Shown here piece after piece: positions 15,972 through 24,626 of a stretch of 64,000 bases of DNA. Position 1 is the stretch's first letter; each line of letters opens with the position of its first letter. The notes beneath the pieces were generated by a model. That model was not told the DNA's origin, did not search any database, and saw only the letters and a list, made by a program, of their open reading frames with translations. Made by a program: the position numbers and the translations under genes. The DNA is taken from the NCBI RefSeq assembly GCF_014651075.1, contig NZ_BMWE01000003.1, positions 124,001 to 188,000 of the forward strand. Reading direction: 5' to 3'. The stretch comes from Streptomyces djakartensis. Lineage in GTDB: Bacteria > Actinomycetota > Actinomycetes > Streptomycetales > Streptomycetaceae.

Positions 15972-17297
15972 GTGAGCGAGACGGACACGGCCAGGAGCGT
16001 CACCGGCGAGGACGAGGTCGTGGACCTCTGCCGCGAGCTGATCCAGATCGACACCAGCAACTACGGCGACCACTCGGGTCCGGGCGAGCGCAAGGCGGCC
16101 GAGTACGTCGCCGAGAAGCTCGCCGAGGTCGGGCTCGAACCGCGGATCTTCGAGTCCCACCCGGGGCGCGCCTCCACGGTGGCCCGGATCGAGGGCGAGG
16201 ACCCCTCCCGGCCGGCGCTCCTCATCCACGGCCACACCGACGTCGTACCGGCCAACGCGGACGACTGGACCCACCACCCTTTCTCCGGCGAGATCGCCGA
16301 CGGCTGCGTGTGGGGTCGCGGGGCCGTGGACATGAAGGACATGGACGCGATGACCCTCGCGGTCGTACGGGACCGGCTGCGCAGCGGCCGCAAGCCCCCG
16401 CGCGACATCGTCCTCGCCTTCCTCGCCGACGAGGAGGCCGGCGGCAAGTTCGGGGCCCGCTACCTGGTCGACAACCACCCCGACCTCTTCGAGGGCGTCA
16501 CGGAGGCGATCAGCGAGGTGGGCGGATTCTCGTTCACCGTGAGCGAGCAGCGGCGGCTGTACCTCATCCAGACGGCCGAGAAGGGCATGCACTGGATGAA
16601 GCTCACCGTGGCCGGCACCGCCGGTCACGGGTCGATGATCCACCGGGACAACGCCATCACCGAGCTGTCGGAGGCCGTCGCGCGGCTGGGGCGGCACAAG
16701 TTCCCCGTGCGGGTCACAAAGACCACCCGTGCCTTCCTCGACGAGCTCGGTGACGCCTTCGGCATCGAGCTGGACCCGGAGGACATGGAATCGACCCTGG
16801 CCAGGCTCGGTGGCATCGCCAAGCTCATCGGCGCGACCCTGAGCAACACGGCCAACCCCACGCAGCTCGGTGCCGGGTACAAGGTCAACGTCATCCCCGG
16901 CGAGGCGACCGCCCACGTCGACGGCCGGTTCCTGCCCGGGTTCGAGGACGAGTTCCTCGCCGACCTCGACCGCATCCTCGGCCCGAAGGTGCGGCGTGAG
17001 GACGTCCACGCCGACAAGGCCGTCGAGACCACCTTCGACGGCAAGCTCGTGGAGGCGATGCAGTCCTCGCTGCTGGCCGAGGACCCGACCGCCAAGGCGA
17101 TCCCCTACATGCTCTCCGGCGGGACGGACGCGAAGTCCTTCGACGACCTGGGCATCCGGGGCTTCGGCTTCGCGCCGCTGAAGCTGCCGCCGGAGCTGGA
17201 CTTCGCCGGCATGTTCCACGGCGTGGACGAGCGGGTGCCGGTCGACGGCCTGAAGTTCGGCGTGCGGGTGCTCGACCGGTTCATCGACGCGTCCTGA
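15972..17297 (+). CDS. M20-family metallopeptidase (ArgE/DapE/CPG2-like)
   Basis: The 441-residue protein has the M20 metal and catalytic motifs in order: HGHTDVVPA near residue 84, GRGAVDMKDM near 117 and the catalytic pair DEEAGGKFG near 155. GTAGHGSM, with the dimerisation-domain histidine, follows, and a late MFHGVDERVPV carries the last histidine ligand. Such enzymes cleave peptide or acyl-amino-acid amide bonds with two zinc ions. Substrate is unknown. GTG 15972 is preceded by GGAGGAAG; the frame extends further upstream without a better start. Confidence 0.92.
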   Translation: MSETDTARSVTGEDEVVDLCRELIQIDTSNYGDHSGPGERKAAEYVAEKLAEVGLEPRIFESHPGRASTVARIEGEDPSRPALLIHGHTDVVPANADDWTHHPFSGEIADGCVWGRGAVDMKDMDAMTLAVVRDRLRSGRKPPRDIVLAFLADEEAGGKFGARYLVDNHPDLFEGVTEAISEVGGFSFTVSEQRRLYLIQTAEKGMHWMKLTVAGTAGHGSMIHRDNAITELSEAVARLGRHKFPVRVTKTTRAFLDELGDAFGIELDPEDMESTLARLGGIAKLIGATLSNTANPTQLGAGYKVNVIPGEATAHVDGRFLPGFEDEFLADLDRILGPKVRREDVHADKAVETTFDGKLVEAMQSSLLAEDPTAKAIPYMLSGGTDAKSFDDLGIRGFGFAPLKLPPELDFAGMFHGVDERVPVDGLKFGVRVLDRFIDAS

Positions 17298-17447
17298 ATC
17301 GGCACGGGGAAAACACCGTTATTCGGTCGGGCGTGCGAGATCGACTGGGAAGGGTGAATGCGACCATAAGCTCGTAGCCTCATTACTCCCTCCTCGTTAC
17401 ATCTCATGCGATCGCAAGATGGGTCGCTTTGCCAACTAGGAGGAATA

Positions 17448-17681
17448 ATGATCAAGAAGGTCGTCGCTGCTGCGGCTGCCACCGGTGGGCTGGTTCTCGC
17501 GAGCGCGGGCATGGCCGTTGCCGACTCGGGTGCTCAGGGTGCCGCGGTGAACTCCCCGGGTGTCGTGTCCGGCAACGTCATTCAGGTGCCCGTGCACGTT
17601 CCGGTGAACGCCTGTGGCAACACGGTCTCCGTGATCGGGCTGCTGAACCCCACCTTCGGCAACACCTGCATCAACAAGTGA
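17448..17681 (+). CDS. chpH: Short chaplin (ChpH-like)
   Basis: This 77-residue secreted protein has a signal peptide (about residues 1-25, ending AVADS) and one chaplin domain. The domain contains [33 protein letters not shown], with the two cysteines typical of ChpF/G/H. Chaplins assemble into amyloid-like fibres at the cell surface that let aerial hyphae break the water surface. A strong AGGAGG precedes the ATG, and the 10-bp palindrome TGCGATCGCA sits at 17407-17416. Being next to a long chaplin matches the chpC-chpH arrangement I recall from S. coelicolor. Confidence 0.95.
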   Translation: MIKKVVAAAAATGGLVLASAGMAVADSGAQGAAVNSPGVVSGNVIQVPVHVPVNACGNTVSVIGLLNPTFGNTCINK

Positions 17682-17711
17682 TTCCCCCTCTTTGAGGGGA
17701 GTTCCAAGCCA

Positions 17712-17748
17712 TCGGTCCCGGAGTGCCCGCCATGCGCTCCGGGACCGA
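17712..17748 (+). terminator. Hairpin between chpH and chpC
   Basis: TCGGTCCCGGAG (17712-17723) and CTCCGGGACCGA (17737-17748) form a 12-bp perfect stem with a 13-nt loop. A smaller CCCCTC-TTT-GAGGGG hairpin (17685-17699) directly follows the chpH stop. Together they probably end the abundant chpH transcript. Confidence 0.75.
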
Positions 17749-17819
17749 ATGCTTCTTTTGCGGAATTCGAGACGAATTCGAGAAGAATTCCAGACAGGGT
17801 CGAAGGCAGGTACTCAGCA

Positions 17820-18710
17820 ATGCGACAGGTCACCCGCAAGGGCCTGATGACCGTGGCGGCCGCGACCGGCGTGATCGCCGCCGCGGGCGGATCGGCGCAC
17901 GCCGACTCGGGCGCACACGGCGCCGGATCGGGCTCACCCGGCGTGCTGTCCGGCAACACGGTGCAGGCGCCGGTGCACGCGCCGGTCAACGTCTGCGGCA
18001 ACACGGTCAACGTGATCGGGCTTCTCAATCCGTCGGTCGGCAACTCGTGTGCGAACAAGGGGGGCGGATCGTCGTCGGGAGCACACGGCGGACACGGCGG
18101 CTCGCACGCCGACGGACACGCCACCGACTCGCCCGGCGTCGGCTCGGGCAACCACGTCCAGGCTCCGGTCCATGTGCCGGTGAACGTCTGCGGCAACAGC
18201 GTCGACATCATCGGCGCAGGCAACGCCGCCACGGGCAACGGCTGCGGAAACGGCGGTTCCGGCGGACACCACACCAACCCGCCCGGGGGCGGCCACGAGA
18301 ACCCGGGGCAGCCGGGCAGCCCCGGTAACCCGGGCAACCCCGGTAACCCGGGTAACCCCGGTAACCCCGGTAACCCGGGCAATCCGGGTGGCCCTGGCGG
18401 CTCCGGAAACCCGGGTGATCCCGGCAGCCCTGGTAACCCGGGCGGTCCCGGAAACCCGGGCGGCCCCGGCAACCCTGACGAGCCGGGTCAGCCCGGCGCC
18501 CCCGGTACGCCGCCCGCCACCGGCGGTGAGACGCCGGGCGGTTCGCCGGACGGGAACAAGCCGGGCGGCCAGTTCGTCACCGAGCCCAAGGGCGACGCCC
18601 AGCTCGCGAGCACCGGCAGCGACCTGCCGCTCGGGATCGCCCTGCCGGCCGGCGCCGGCGCGCTGCTGGCGGGCGCGATCCTCTACCGCAAGGCGCGCGC
18701 CTCGGCCTGA
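17820..18710 (+). CDS. chpC: Long chaplin with collagen-like spacer and sortase signal (ChpC-like)
   Basis: The 296-residue precursor has a signal peptide (to about residue 29, AHADS). Two chaplin domains follow, near residues 31-80 ([22 protein letters not shown]) and 102-145 ([22 protein letters not shown]). Next come a Gly/Pro/Asn-rich spacer of G-N-P-type triplets and the sorting signal LASTG at 262-266 with a hydrophobic helix and a basic tail. Sortase would link it to the cell wall, where long chaplins anchor the fibres of the short ones. The regular PGNPGNPGN spacer is more collagen-like than I expect for ChpC. Confidence 0.94.
   Translation: MRQVTRKGLMTVAAATGVIAAAGGSAHADSGAHGAGSGSPGVLSGNTVQAPVHAPVNVCGNTVNVIGLLNPSVGNSCANKGGGSSSGAHGGHGGSHADGHATDSPGVGSGNHVQAPVHVPVNVCGNSVDIIGAGNAATGNGCGNGGSGGHHTNPPGGGHENPGQPGSPGNPGNPGNPGNPGNPGNPGNPGGPGGSGNPGDPGSPGNPGGPGNPGGPGNPDEPGQPGAPGTPPATGGETPGGSPDGNKPGGQFVTEPKGDAQLASTGSDLPLGIALPAGAGALLAGAILYRKARASA
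18305..18510 (+). repeat. 9-bp tandem repeats encoding Gly-Xaa-Pro-like triplets in chpC
   Basis: This GC-rich stretch consists largely of 9-bp periodic units of the type CCGGGTAAC/CCCGGTAAC, encoding PGN triplets, with GGP, GSP and GDP variants near the 3' end. It lies between the second chaplin domain and the sorting signal. Such a tract is prone to slippage and may vary in length between strains. Confidence 0.85.
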
Positions 18711-18727
18711 TCCCCGGGAAACGGAGG

Positions 18728-18749
18728 GGGCCCCGCCGTAGCGGGGCCC
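18728..18749 (+). terminator. Terminator of chpC
   Basis: GGGCCCCGC (18728-18736) and GCGGGGCCC (18741-18749) form a 9-bp stem with a 4-nt loop, 18 bp after the chpC stop and followed by the T-rich TCTGTGTGTG. The opposing small gene ends at 18784, so the hairpin may serve both. Confidence 0.75.
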
Positions 18750-18783
18750 GCTCTGTGTGTGATCCTCCCGTGCGCCTCTCAGC

Positions 18784-18972
18784 TCACCACGTGGCCCGCA
18801 CCTGGCGGATGATCCGCCGACGCAACCGCACCCTGCGGCTGCCGTCGCGGAGCAGGCTCAGGCGGTACAACTCCCAGTGTCCGTACTCGGCATGGTCCGT
18901 CAGCAGACGTGCCGTTTCCTTGCGGGAGACCCCGCGAGGTACGTACACGTCGACAAATTCGTATTCCGGCAT
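18784..18972 (-). CDS. DUF5703-family small basic protein
   Basis: This 62-residue protein (MPEYEFVDVYVPRGVSRKETARLL ... RRRIIRQVRATW) has the pattern of a conserved actinobacterial small-protein family annotated as DUF5703. The first half is acidic/hydrophobic and the last 20 residues carry ten Arg, which suggests nucleic-acid or membrane-surface binding. No function is known. It is divergent from the acidic hypothetical gene, with 47 bp between the starts. Confidence 0.75.
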   Translation of the reverse strand: MPEYEFVDVYVPRGVSRKETARLLTDHAEYGHWELYRLSLLRDGSRRVRLRRRIIRQVRATW

Positions 18973-19019
18973 CGCATCTATTGTGCGGGCTGGGCCCTGG
19001 TACGGATAGCGTCTGCACT

Positions 19020-19727
19020 ATGTCTGATGCTGCGCAGCCCACCGCTGCCGAGGTACGCGCCGCCGCCGAGGCGGTCAAGACCGCGCTCGACCGCCACCTG
19101 GCCGCGGTCGAACGCAGGTCGGGAGAGGACGACCCGGCCGTCTACGAGGCGTTCAACCAGCTGGCCGCGGCCGCAGAGGTGTACGACGAACTGCTCTACG
19201 ACCGATACGACGAGGTGACACCCTTCGAGATCCCCGGTGCGGAGGACGCGCTGCCTCCGTACAACGGGCCCGAGGAACCGAACGCGCTGAGCGTGCTGAT
19301 CCGCCGCGACTACGCGGTGGCGGAGCCACAGCGGCTGCTGGCGCAGGCGGAACGGATCGAGGCCGCGGAAGGCGAGGACGGCCCGGCCGCCTCCGGGACG
19401 ATCCACGGCGCGCTCGGACTCCTCTTCGGCGAGTTCGAACCCGACGAGATCGCCTCCCGGCACAAGGAGTTCGGGCTCGAGGAGGGCGACTCCACGCTCT
19501 GGGTGACAGCGGCGGACGAACCCGCCGAGCCCGGTGAGTGGCTTCAGGCGCCGTTCGAGCAGGTCGATCCGCAGCAGGTGGTCTGCCGCTTCGACGTGAG
19601 CGCCGTCTTCGACGACGAGATCGACGACGACGCCGACGATGACGACGAGACCGAGGACACGGACGACTTCGACAGCGACCTCGACGAGGACGAGGACCTG
19701 GAGCCACTGGACGTGGACAGCCGCTGA
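19020..19727 (+). CDS. Acidic hypothetical protein
   Basis: I recognise no domain in this 235-residue protein. The N-terminal part is helical and alanine-rich (AAEVRAAAEAVKTALDRHLAAVE ... FNQLAAAAEVYDELLYDRYDEVTPFE). The middle has the motif FGEFEPDEIASRHKEFGL. The last 40 residues are nearly all Asp and Glu. It is cytoplasmic, with no signal or membrane helix. ATG 19020 has no clear ribosome-binding site, so translation may be leaderless. A bidirectional hairpin follows the stop. Confidence 0.75.
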   Translation: MSDAAQPTAAEVRAAAEAVKTALDRHLAAVERRSGEDDPAVYEAFNQLAAAAEVYDELLYDRYDEVTPFEIPGAEDALPPYNGPEEPNALSVLIRRDYAVAEPQRLLAQAERIEAAEGEDGPAASGTIHGALGLLFGEFEPDEIASRHKEFGLEEGDSTLWVTAADEPAEPGEWLQAPFEQVDPQQVVCRFDVSAVFDDEIDDDADDDDETEDTDDFDSDLDEDEDLEPLDVDSR

Positions 19728-19747
19728 GCCGGTGCGTCAGCCACCAT

Positions 19748-19790
19748 GTGGGGGGTGGTCGCAGGGCCCGGCCCGGTGACCACCCCCCAC
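19748..19790. terminator. Bidirectional terminator
   Basis: GTGGGGGGTGGTC (19748-19760) and GACCACCCCCCAC (19778-19790) make a 13-bp perfect stem. It fills the 68-bp gap between the convergent acidic hypothetical gene and the RecD-like gene. Confidence 0.85.
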
Positions 19791-19795
19791 GTCAT

Positions 19796-21928
19796 TCACC
19801 CACCCATCTGCGGGGCGAGCAGCACGGGAAGGCGGGTCGTCCGGGGCTTCGCCGGAACCTCGGCCACGGCCTTCGGCAGCGCCTGCTCCACGCCATGCAC
19901 CACGGACAGATGGCGGTCGGCCCGCCCGAACGCCGTGTACACCCACGGCCGGCTGAGGGCCTGCGCAGCGTCACCGGGCAGCACCACGACCACCGCGGGC
20001 CAGCGGCTCCCCACGGCCTGGTGCGCGGTCAGCGCCCACCCGTGCCGCACGGACTGCTCCACCCGCTCCCTCGGTACGAGGACGGCCTCGCCCTCGCACG
20101 ACAGGTGCAGCCCCTCGGCGTCCGCCTTCACCACACGGCCCGGCAGCACCCGCCCGGGAACGGGGGAGTGGACGACCCGGTCACCGGGGTCGAAGCCGCC
20201 GAAGCGGCCCGGGCCCGGATTGAGCCGCTCCTTCAACGCCGCGTTGAGCGCACGCGTACCGGCGGCGCCGCCGTGCCCCGGTGTGATCACCTGCGTCTGC
20301 TCGGCCGGAACACCGATCGCCCGCGGCACCGAGTCCACGACGAGCTGCACCGTCCGGTGAACGGCCTCACCGGCGTCCCGCACCGGCACGATCACGACCT
20401 CCCTGCCGGGGGCCTCGACCTGGTTCAGCTCGCCGACGCCGATACCGGAGACCAGCTCGCCCAGCGGCCCGGGGTCCGGCCGCCGTGAGGCGATCTGCGG
20501 GCAGATCCGCACCGCGAGCAGATCCGCGAACACCCGCCCAGGGCCCACGGACCACAGCACCCCCGGGTCCCCGGCCAGCACCAGCCTCGCCCCGTCCGGC
20601 AGCGACTCCGCCAGCAGAGCCGCCGTCTCGACGTCCAGCTGCGGTGCGTCGAGCACGACGAGCAGATCGAGATCCAGCGCCCCGTCGGCATCCCGTCCGG
20701 GACCTTCCAGGCCGGAGAGCAGCCCTGCCACGGTGGCGACGGGGGAGTGGGCGGTGGGGGACACCTCGGGCCCACCGGACCGCCCCAGCAGGGCCGCGAA
20801 GCGGTTGCGGCCGATCGGGGCGTAGGCGGCCGCCCAGGCACGCAGCCCGAGGGAGCGCGCCGCGTGCAGCAGCGCCGCCGGCTCGGCCAGCGACGCCTCC
20901 GAGCCGGTGTGCAGGACCAGCCCGTGAGCGGCGACCGCTCGGATCAGCTCACCCGCCGACCCCTGCGCGGAGGCGGCGGCCCGCTCCCACTCCTCGGTGG
21001 GCCCGTCCTGCTTGGGCGCGGAGTTGGCCAGCCGGGCCAGACCGTCGGCGAGGCTCTCCTCAGCGAGTGCGTACCGCTCCAGCCCGACCAGCACACGGAC
21101 GGGGCGCTCCTCGTCCTCCGCGCCCTCCTCCTCGGCCCGGGCCGGCGCCGCACCGGACTCCTCCAAGGCGTCCTGGAAGACCAGCGCCTCGCCTTCCGCG
21201 ATCGTGTCCTGCACAGCGCGGTCCGGGTCCGGCACGCCCCGCTGGGCCAGGGCGGTCACGAGCGCCGGCAGCTCCAGGGCGGTGTGCCCGGCCAGTGCGG
21301 CCTGCTCCAGGAGCCAGACGGTGACGGCCCGGCCGCGCCGATCGTCGTCCGGCCCGCAGCCGGCGCCCAGCAGCGTCCGCGCGAACCCGTCGGCCTGCTC
21401 GGGTCGCACGCCGGCGATCCGCAGCAACTGCCAGGGATCAGCACGCAGCTGGTCGTCCGCGTCCTCGCCGAGGACCGCGGCCACCTGCGGCGCGAGCGTC
21501 TCCGGCGCACCCCCCTCGCCGAGCAACGCCCGCACGGCCCGCACCGCTTCCGGCGCGGGGGCCGCCGACGCGGCGACGGTCTCGGCGGCCACCGGCTGCG
21601 GCCGCCGCACCGCAGGCTCCGGTGCGGAGCGCCGGGGGCCCGGCTCGGGCTCCGTGAACACCGCGGCCGCCGGCTTCTCGCCGCTCTCCACGGCCCGTAC
21701 GGCCGCCAGCAGATCGGCGGCCTTGCCGCTCAGCTTCCCGCCGCTCTCGATCGGCCCCTGCTTCTCCGCCTTCCGCTGTTCGATGCGCTCCCGCTCGGCC
21801 TGCTGAGCCCGCAGCTCGGCCTCTGCCTCGGACACCTGACCGGCGCCGGGAGCGTCCCCCTCGGTGCCCGCACCACCGGTCGGTGTCCCCGGCTCGGCGT
21901 CGCCCGTGGTCTCCGGCTCCGTGCTCAC
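19796..21928 (-). CDS. RecD2/TraA-like helicase homologue with degenerate motor motifs
   Basis: This 710-residue protein has a charged N-terminus (to about residue 130). A helix-hairpin-helix region follows, similar to RecD2 (DPWQLLRIAGVRPEQADGFARTLLG ... AVTVWLLEQAALAGHTALELPALV). A SF1-helicase-like half includes LLVVLDAPQLD (Walker B-like), GARLVLAGDPGVLWSVGPG and the C-terminal GWALTAHQAVGSRWPAVVVVLPGD ... RPWVYTAFGRADRHLSVV, aligning with motifs V and VI. No GxxGxGK(T/S) is visible; AAYAPIGRNRFAALL stands where Walker A would be. It may be an inactive relative. GTG 21928 overlaps the upstream aldo/keto reductase stop by 4 bp. Confidence 0.82.
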   Translation of the reverse strand: MSTEPETTGDAEPGTPTGGAGTEGDAPGAGQVSEAEAELRAQQAERERIEQRKAEKQGPIESGGKLSGKAADLLAAVRAVESGEKPAAAVFTEPEPGPRRSAPEPAVRRPQPVAAETVAASAAPAPEAVRAVRALLGEGGAPETLAPQVAAVLGEDADDQLRADPWQLLRIAGVRPEQADGFARTLLGAGCGPDDDRRGRAVTVWLLEQAALAGHTALELPALVTALAQRGVPDPDRAVQDTIAEGEALVFQDALEESGAAPARAEEEGAEDEERPVRVLVGLERYALAEESLADGLARLANSAPKQDGPTEEWERAAASAQGSAGELIRAVAAHGLVLHTGSEASLAEPAALLHAARSLGLRAWAAAYAPIGRNRFAALLGRSGGPEVSPTAHSPVATVAGLLSGLEGPGRDADGALDLDLLVVLDAPQLDVETAALLAESLPDGARLVLAGDPGVLWSVGPGRVFADLLAVRICPQIASRRPDPGPLGELVSGIGVGELNQVEAPGREVVIVPVRDAGEAVHRTVQLVVDSVPRAIGVPAEQTQVITPGHGGAAGTRALNAALKERLNPGPGRFGGFDPGDRVVHSPVPGRVLPGRVVKADAEGLHLSCEGEAVLVPRERVEQSVRHGWALTAHQAVGSRWPAVVVVLPGDAAQALSRPWVYTAFGRADRHLSVVHGVEQALPKAVAEVPAKPRTTRLPVLLAPQMGG

Positions 21929-22911
21929 AGCGTGCTCCAGTCGTGATCGGGATAGCGGTGCACAGGCGCCGACACGTCGTCGAGCGCCCGGCAGATCTCG
22001 TCAGGAAGACTAAGGGTCTCCACTGACAATGCCGCCGCGAGCTGCTGCGCGTTGCGCGCGCCGACGACGGGCGCGGCCACGCCCGGCCGGTCGCGGACCC
22101 ACGCCAGCGCCACCTGGAGCGGTGTCACCGCGAGACCGTCGGCCGCGGTCGCCACGGCGTCCACGATGCGGCTCGCCGTGTCGTCGAGGTACGGCGCGAC
22201 GAACGGTGCGAGGTGTTCCGAGGCACCGCGCGAGTCCGGTGGCATCTCGTCGCCCCGGTACTTGCCCGTCAGCACGCCACGCCCGAGCGGTGAGGACGGC
22301 AGCAGTCCGATGCCGAGGTCCAGCGCGGCCGGCAGCACCTCCCTTTCGGCGCCGCGCTGGAGCAGCGAGTACTCCAGTTGCGTACCGGCCAGCCGGGTCC
22401 GGGTGCCGGGGGCCGCCAGCTGCCAGGTCGCGGCCTTGGCCAGTTGCCAGCCGCAGAAGTTGGAGACGGCGGCGTAGCGGGCCCGGCCGCTGGCGACCGC
22501 GAGGTCCAGGGCGTGCAGGGTCTCCTCCAGCGGCGTGTCCGGGTCGAAGGCGTGCACGTGCCAGAGGTCGACGTAGTCGGTGCCGAGCCGGGAGAGCGAG
22601 GCGTCCAGCGCGGAGAGCAGGTGGCCGCGGGAGGCGTCGAAGCGGCGGTCGGGGTCCGGCACGCTGCCGGCCTTGGTCGAGATGACCAGGTCCCGGCGGG
22701 GCACCAGGCCGTCCATGAGCCTGCCGATCAGATACTCGGCCTCTCCGTCGCCGTACACGTCCGCGGTGTCGACGAGGGTCCCGCCCGCTTCCCAGAACGT
22801 CTTCATCAGGTCCGCCGCGTCATGCTCGTCGGTATCCCGTCCCCAGGTCAGGGTGCCGAGCCCGATCCGGGACACACGCAGGCCGGTGCGGCCGAGATGC
22901 CTCTGCTCCAT
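21925..22911 (-). CDS. Aldo/keto reductase
   Basis: The 328-residue TIM-barrel protein starts MEQRHLGRTGLRVSRIGLGTLTWG. The catalytic tetrad is visible as Asp/Tyr in LVDTADVYGDGEAEYLIGRLM, Lys in LVISTKAG and His in VDLWHVHAFD. The family reduces carbonyls with NADPH; the substrate is unknown. A longer open frame to 23205 would read into the repeat element, so the ATG at 22911 is chosen. Its TGA overlaps the GTG start of the RecD-like gene, implying translational coupling of two seemingly unrelated proteins. Confidence 0.92.
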   Translation of the reverse strand: MEQRHLGRTGLRVSRIGLGTLTWGRDTDEHDAADLMKTFWEAGGTLVDTADVYGDGEAEYLIGRLMDGLVPRRDLVISTKAGSVPDPDRRFDASRGHLLSALDASLSRLGTDYVDLWHVHAFDPDTPLEETLHALDLAVASGRARYAAVSNFCGWQLAKAATWQLAAPGTRTRLAGTQLEYSLLQRGAEREVLPAALDLGIGLLPSSPLGRGVLTGKYRGDEMPPDSRGASEHLAPFVAPYLDDTASRIVDAVATAADGLAVTPLQVALAWVRDRPGVAAPVVGARNAQQLAAALSVETLSLPDEICRALDDVSAPVHRYPDHDWSTL

Positions 22912-23035
22912 GAACGCCGAGATTACTGGCCAGAGCCTTTCGTGTGAGGGGCCGTGCACGACGACTGTGCCCGGTGCTTCCCCAAGCTCTCGGCTTCGCT
23001 CGAGCGGGGGGACCCTCATCGCCCATGGCGGCACG

Positions 23036-23455
23036 ACTGCCCGCAGCGGCGGCGGCCGGTTCCAGGTACCCGGCGTCGGTGCTGGGGGCGGGTGGGTGCG
23101 GAGCCCGGCGTTGCGAGGTGCTGGGCGTTGGTGCGAGGGGCGGGGCGTTGCGCAACTCGGCGCGACGAGGTGCCGCTGCGCCCACCCGTGCCGCCCCAGC
23201 GGCACGACTGCCCGCAGCTAGGACGGCCCGCAGCTAGGACGGCCGGCAGCTAGGACGGCCGGCAGCTAGGACGGCCCGCAGCTAGGACGGCCGGCAGCTA
23301 GGACGGCCCGCAGCCGCGCACGCACGGAAGGGGACGTGTCGGGGGGTGTCCGCCCGCAGCGGTTGGCGCGTCAACGGACAGTCACTCGTCATCCGACTCC
23401 ATCGCGCCGTTCCGAGGACGGACACCCCCCGACGCGGCCCCGACCCACCCCATGC
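23036..23455 (-). repeat. Interspersed noncoding element, copy A (minus orientation)
   Basis: Copy A of a three-member family in this window. Read leftward it contains a hairpin with 23-bp arms (23419-23441 and 23330-23352, two mismatches), sharing the core GTGTCGGGGGGTGTCCG, around a conserved 66-bp interior. Six 16-bp tandem units with GTCCTAGCTGC follow (23215-23310), then a block with a GTGCCGC/GCGGCAC hairpin, GTTGCGCAACGCC and finally GTACCTGGAACCGG. It fills most of the 611-bp gap between divergent genes. Compared with copies B and C it has about 60 extra bases before the final block. No credible coding frame. Confidence 0.85.
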
Positions 23456-23522
23456 CGCAGGCGCAGCCCCCGCGCTATGGTCTCCGCACAAGGCACGTTA
23501 CTGATCGGTAAGGGGATACGGC

Positions 23523-24578
23523 ATGCAGCTCGGTATCAACCTCGGCTACTGGGGTGCCGGAATGGACGCGGACAATCTGGCCGTCGCCCAGGAGGCCGAC
23601 CGGCTCGGATACGCCGTCTGCTGGGCCGCCGAGGCCTACGGTTCCGACGCCGCCACCGTCCTGAGCTGGGTCGCCGCCCAGACCGAACGGATCGACGTCG
23701 GCTCCGCCATCTTCCAGATCCCGGCCCGTCAGCCCGCCATGACCGCCATGACGGCTGCCACCCTCGACTCCCTCTCCGGCGGCCGCTTCCGCCTCGGCCT
23801 CGGCGTCTCCGGCCCGCAGGTCTCCGAGGGCTGGTACGGGGTCAGGTTCGACAAGCCACTCGCCCGCACCCGCGAGTACGTCGAGATCGTCCGCAGGGCC
23901 ATGACCCGCGAGCGGCTCACCTACGAGGGCGAGCACTGGACCCTCCCCCTCCCGGGCGGCCCGGGCAAGCCCATCAAGCTGACCGTGCACCCGCAGCGCG
24001 AGCACATCCCCCTGTACATCGCCGCGATCGGGCCCAAGAACCTCGAGCAGACGGGCGAGATCGCCGACGGCGCACTGCTGATCTTCCCCTCCGCCGACCA
24101 CCTAGAGGACACCGCGATCAAGTACCTGCGGGCCGGCCGCGAGAAGGCCGGCAAGACCCTCGACGGCTTCGACGTCTGCCCGACCCTGCCCCTCGCCGTC
24201 GGCGACGACAAGGACGTGACGTCGCTCGCCGACACGTTCCGTCCCTACACCGCGCTGTACGTCGGCGGCATGGGCAGCGCCAAGCAGAACTTCTACAACC
24301 AGCTCGCGCAGCGCATGGGGTACGAGAAGGAGGCCGCCGAGATCCAGCAGAAGTACCTGTCCGGGGACAAGCAGGGCGCCGCCGCCGCGATCCCGCACGA
24401 CCTCATCGACAAGACCACCCTGCTGGGCTCCGTGGACCGGATCGCCGATCGGATGAAGGCCTATGCCGCCGCCGGGGTCACCACCCTCAGCCTGGCGCCG
24501 GCCGGTTTCACGCTGGAGGAACGGCTCACGTCCCTGCGGGCCGGCAGCGAGGCCCTGGAGCGCGCGGGACTCGCGTAG
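23523..24578 (+). CDS. LLM-class F420-dependent oxidoreductase
   Basis: This 351-residue luciferase-like TIM-barrel protein matches the F420-dependent group: MQLGINLGYWGAGMDADNLAVAQEADRLG at the start, then IFQIPARQPAMTAMTAATLDSLSGGRFRLGLGVSGPQVSEGWYG. The enzyme uses coenzyme F420 or FMN to reduce or oxidise an unknown substrate. The ATG at 23523 lies soon after repeat copy A. A strong hairpin follows the stop. Confidence 0.92.
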   Translation: MQLGINLGYWGAGMDADNLAVAQEADRLGYAVCWAAEAYGSDAATVLSWVAAQTERIDVGSAIFQIPARQPAMTAMTAATLDSLSGGRFRLGLGVSGPQVSEGWYGVRFDKPLARTREYVEIVRRAMTRERLTYEGEHWTLPLPGGPGKPIKLTVHPQREHIPLYIAAIGPKNLEQTGEIADGALLIFPSADHLEDTAIKYLRAGREKAGKTLDGFDVCPTLPLAVGDDKDVTSLADTFRPYTALYVGGMGSAKQNFYNQLAQRMGYEKEAAEIQQKYLSGDKQGAAAAIPHDLIDKTTLLGSVDRIADRMKAYAAAGVTTLSLAPAGFTLEERLTSLRAGSEALERAGLA

Positions 24579-24585
24579 GTTTCTG

Positions 24586-24626
24586 CGGCCGTGGTGGGGG
24601 CTCGGGGGTCATCCCCGCCACGGCCG
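24586..24626 (+). terminator. Terminator of the F420-dependent oxidoreductase gene
   Basis: CGGCCGTGG (24586-24594) and CCACGGCCG (24618-24626) pair. The next bases (TGGGG with CCCCG) add a wobble and four pairs, for about 14 bp. It lies 8 bp past the stop. Confidence 0.75.

Noticed and set aside
23215..23310. Six regularly spaced repeats as a possible CRISPR array
   Set aside because: The units are 16 bp head to tail with no unique spacers, and there are no cas genes; the Cas4-like nuclease at 46937 is far away and of RecB type.
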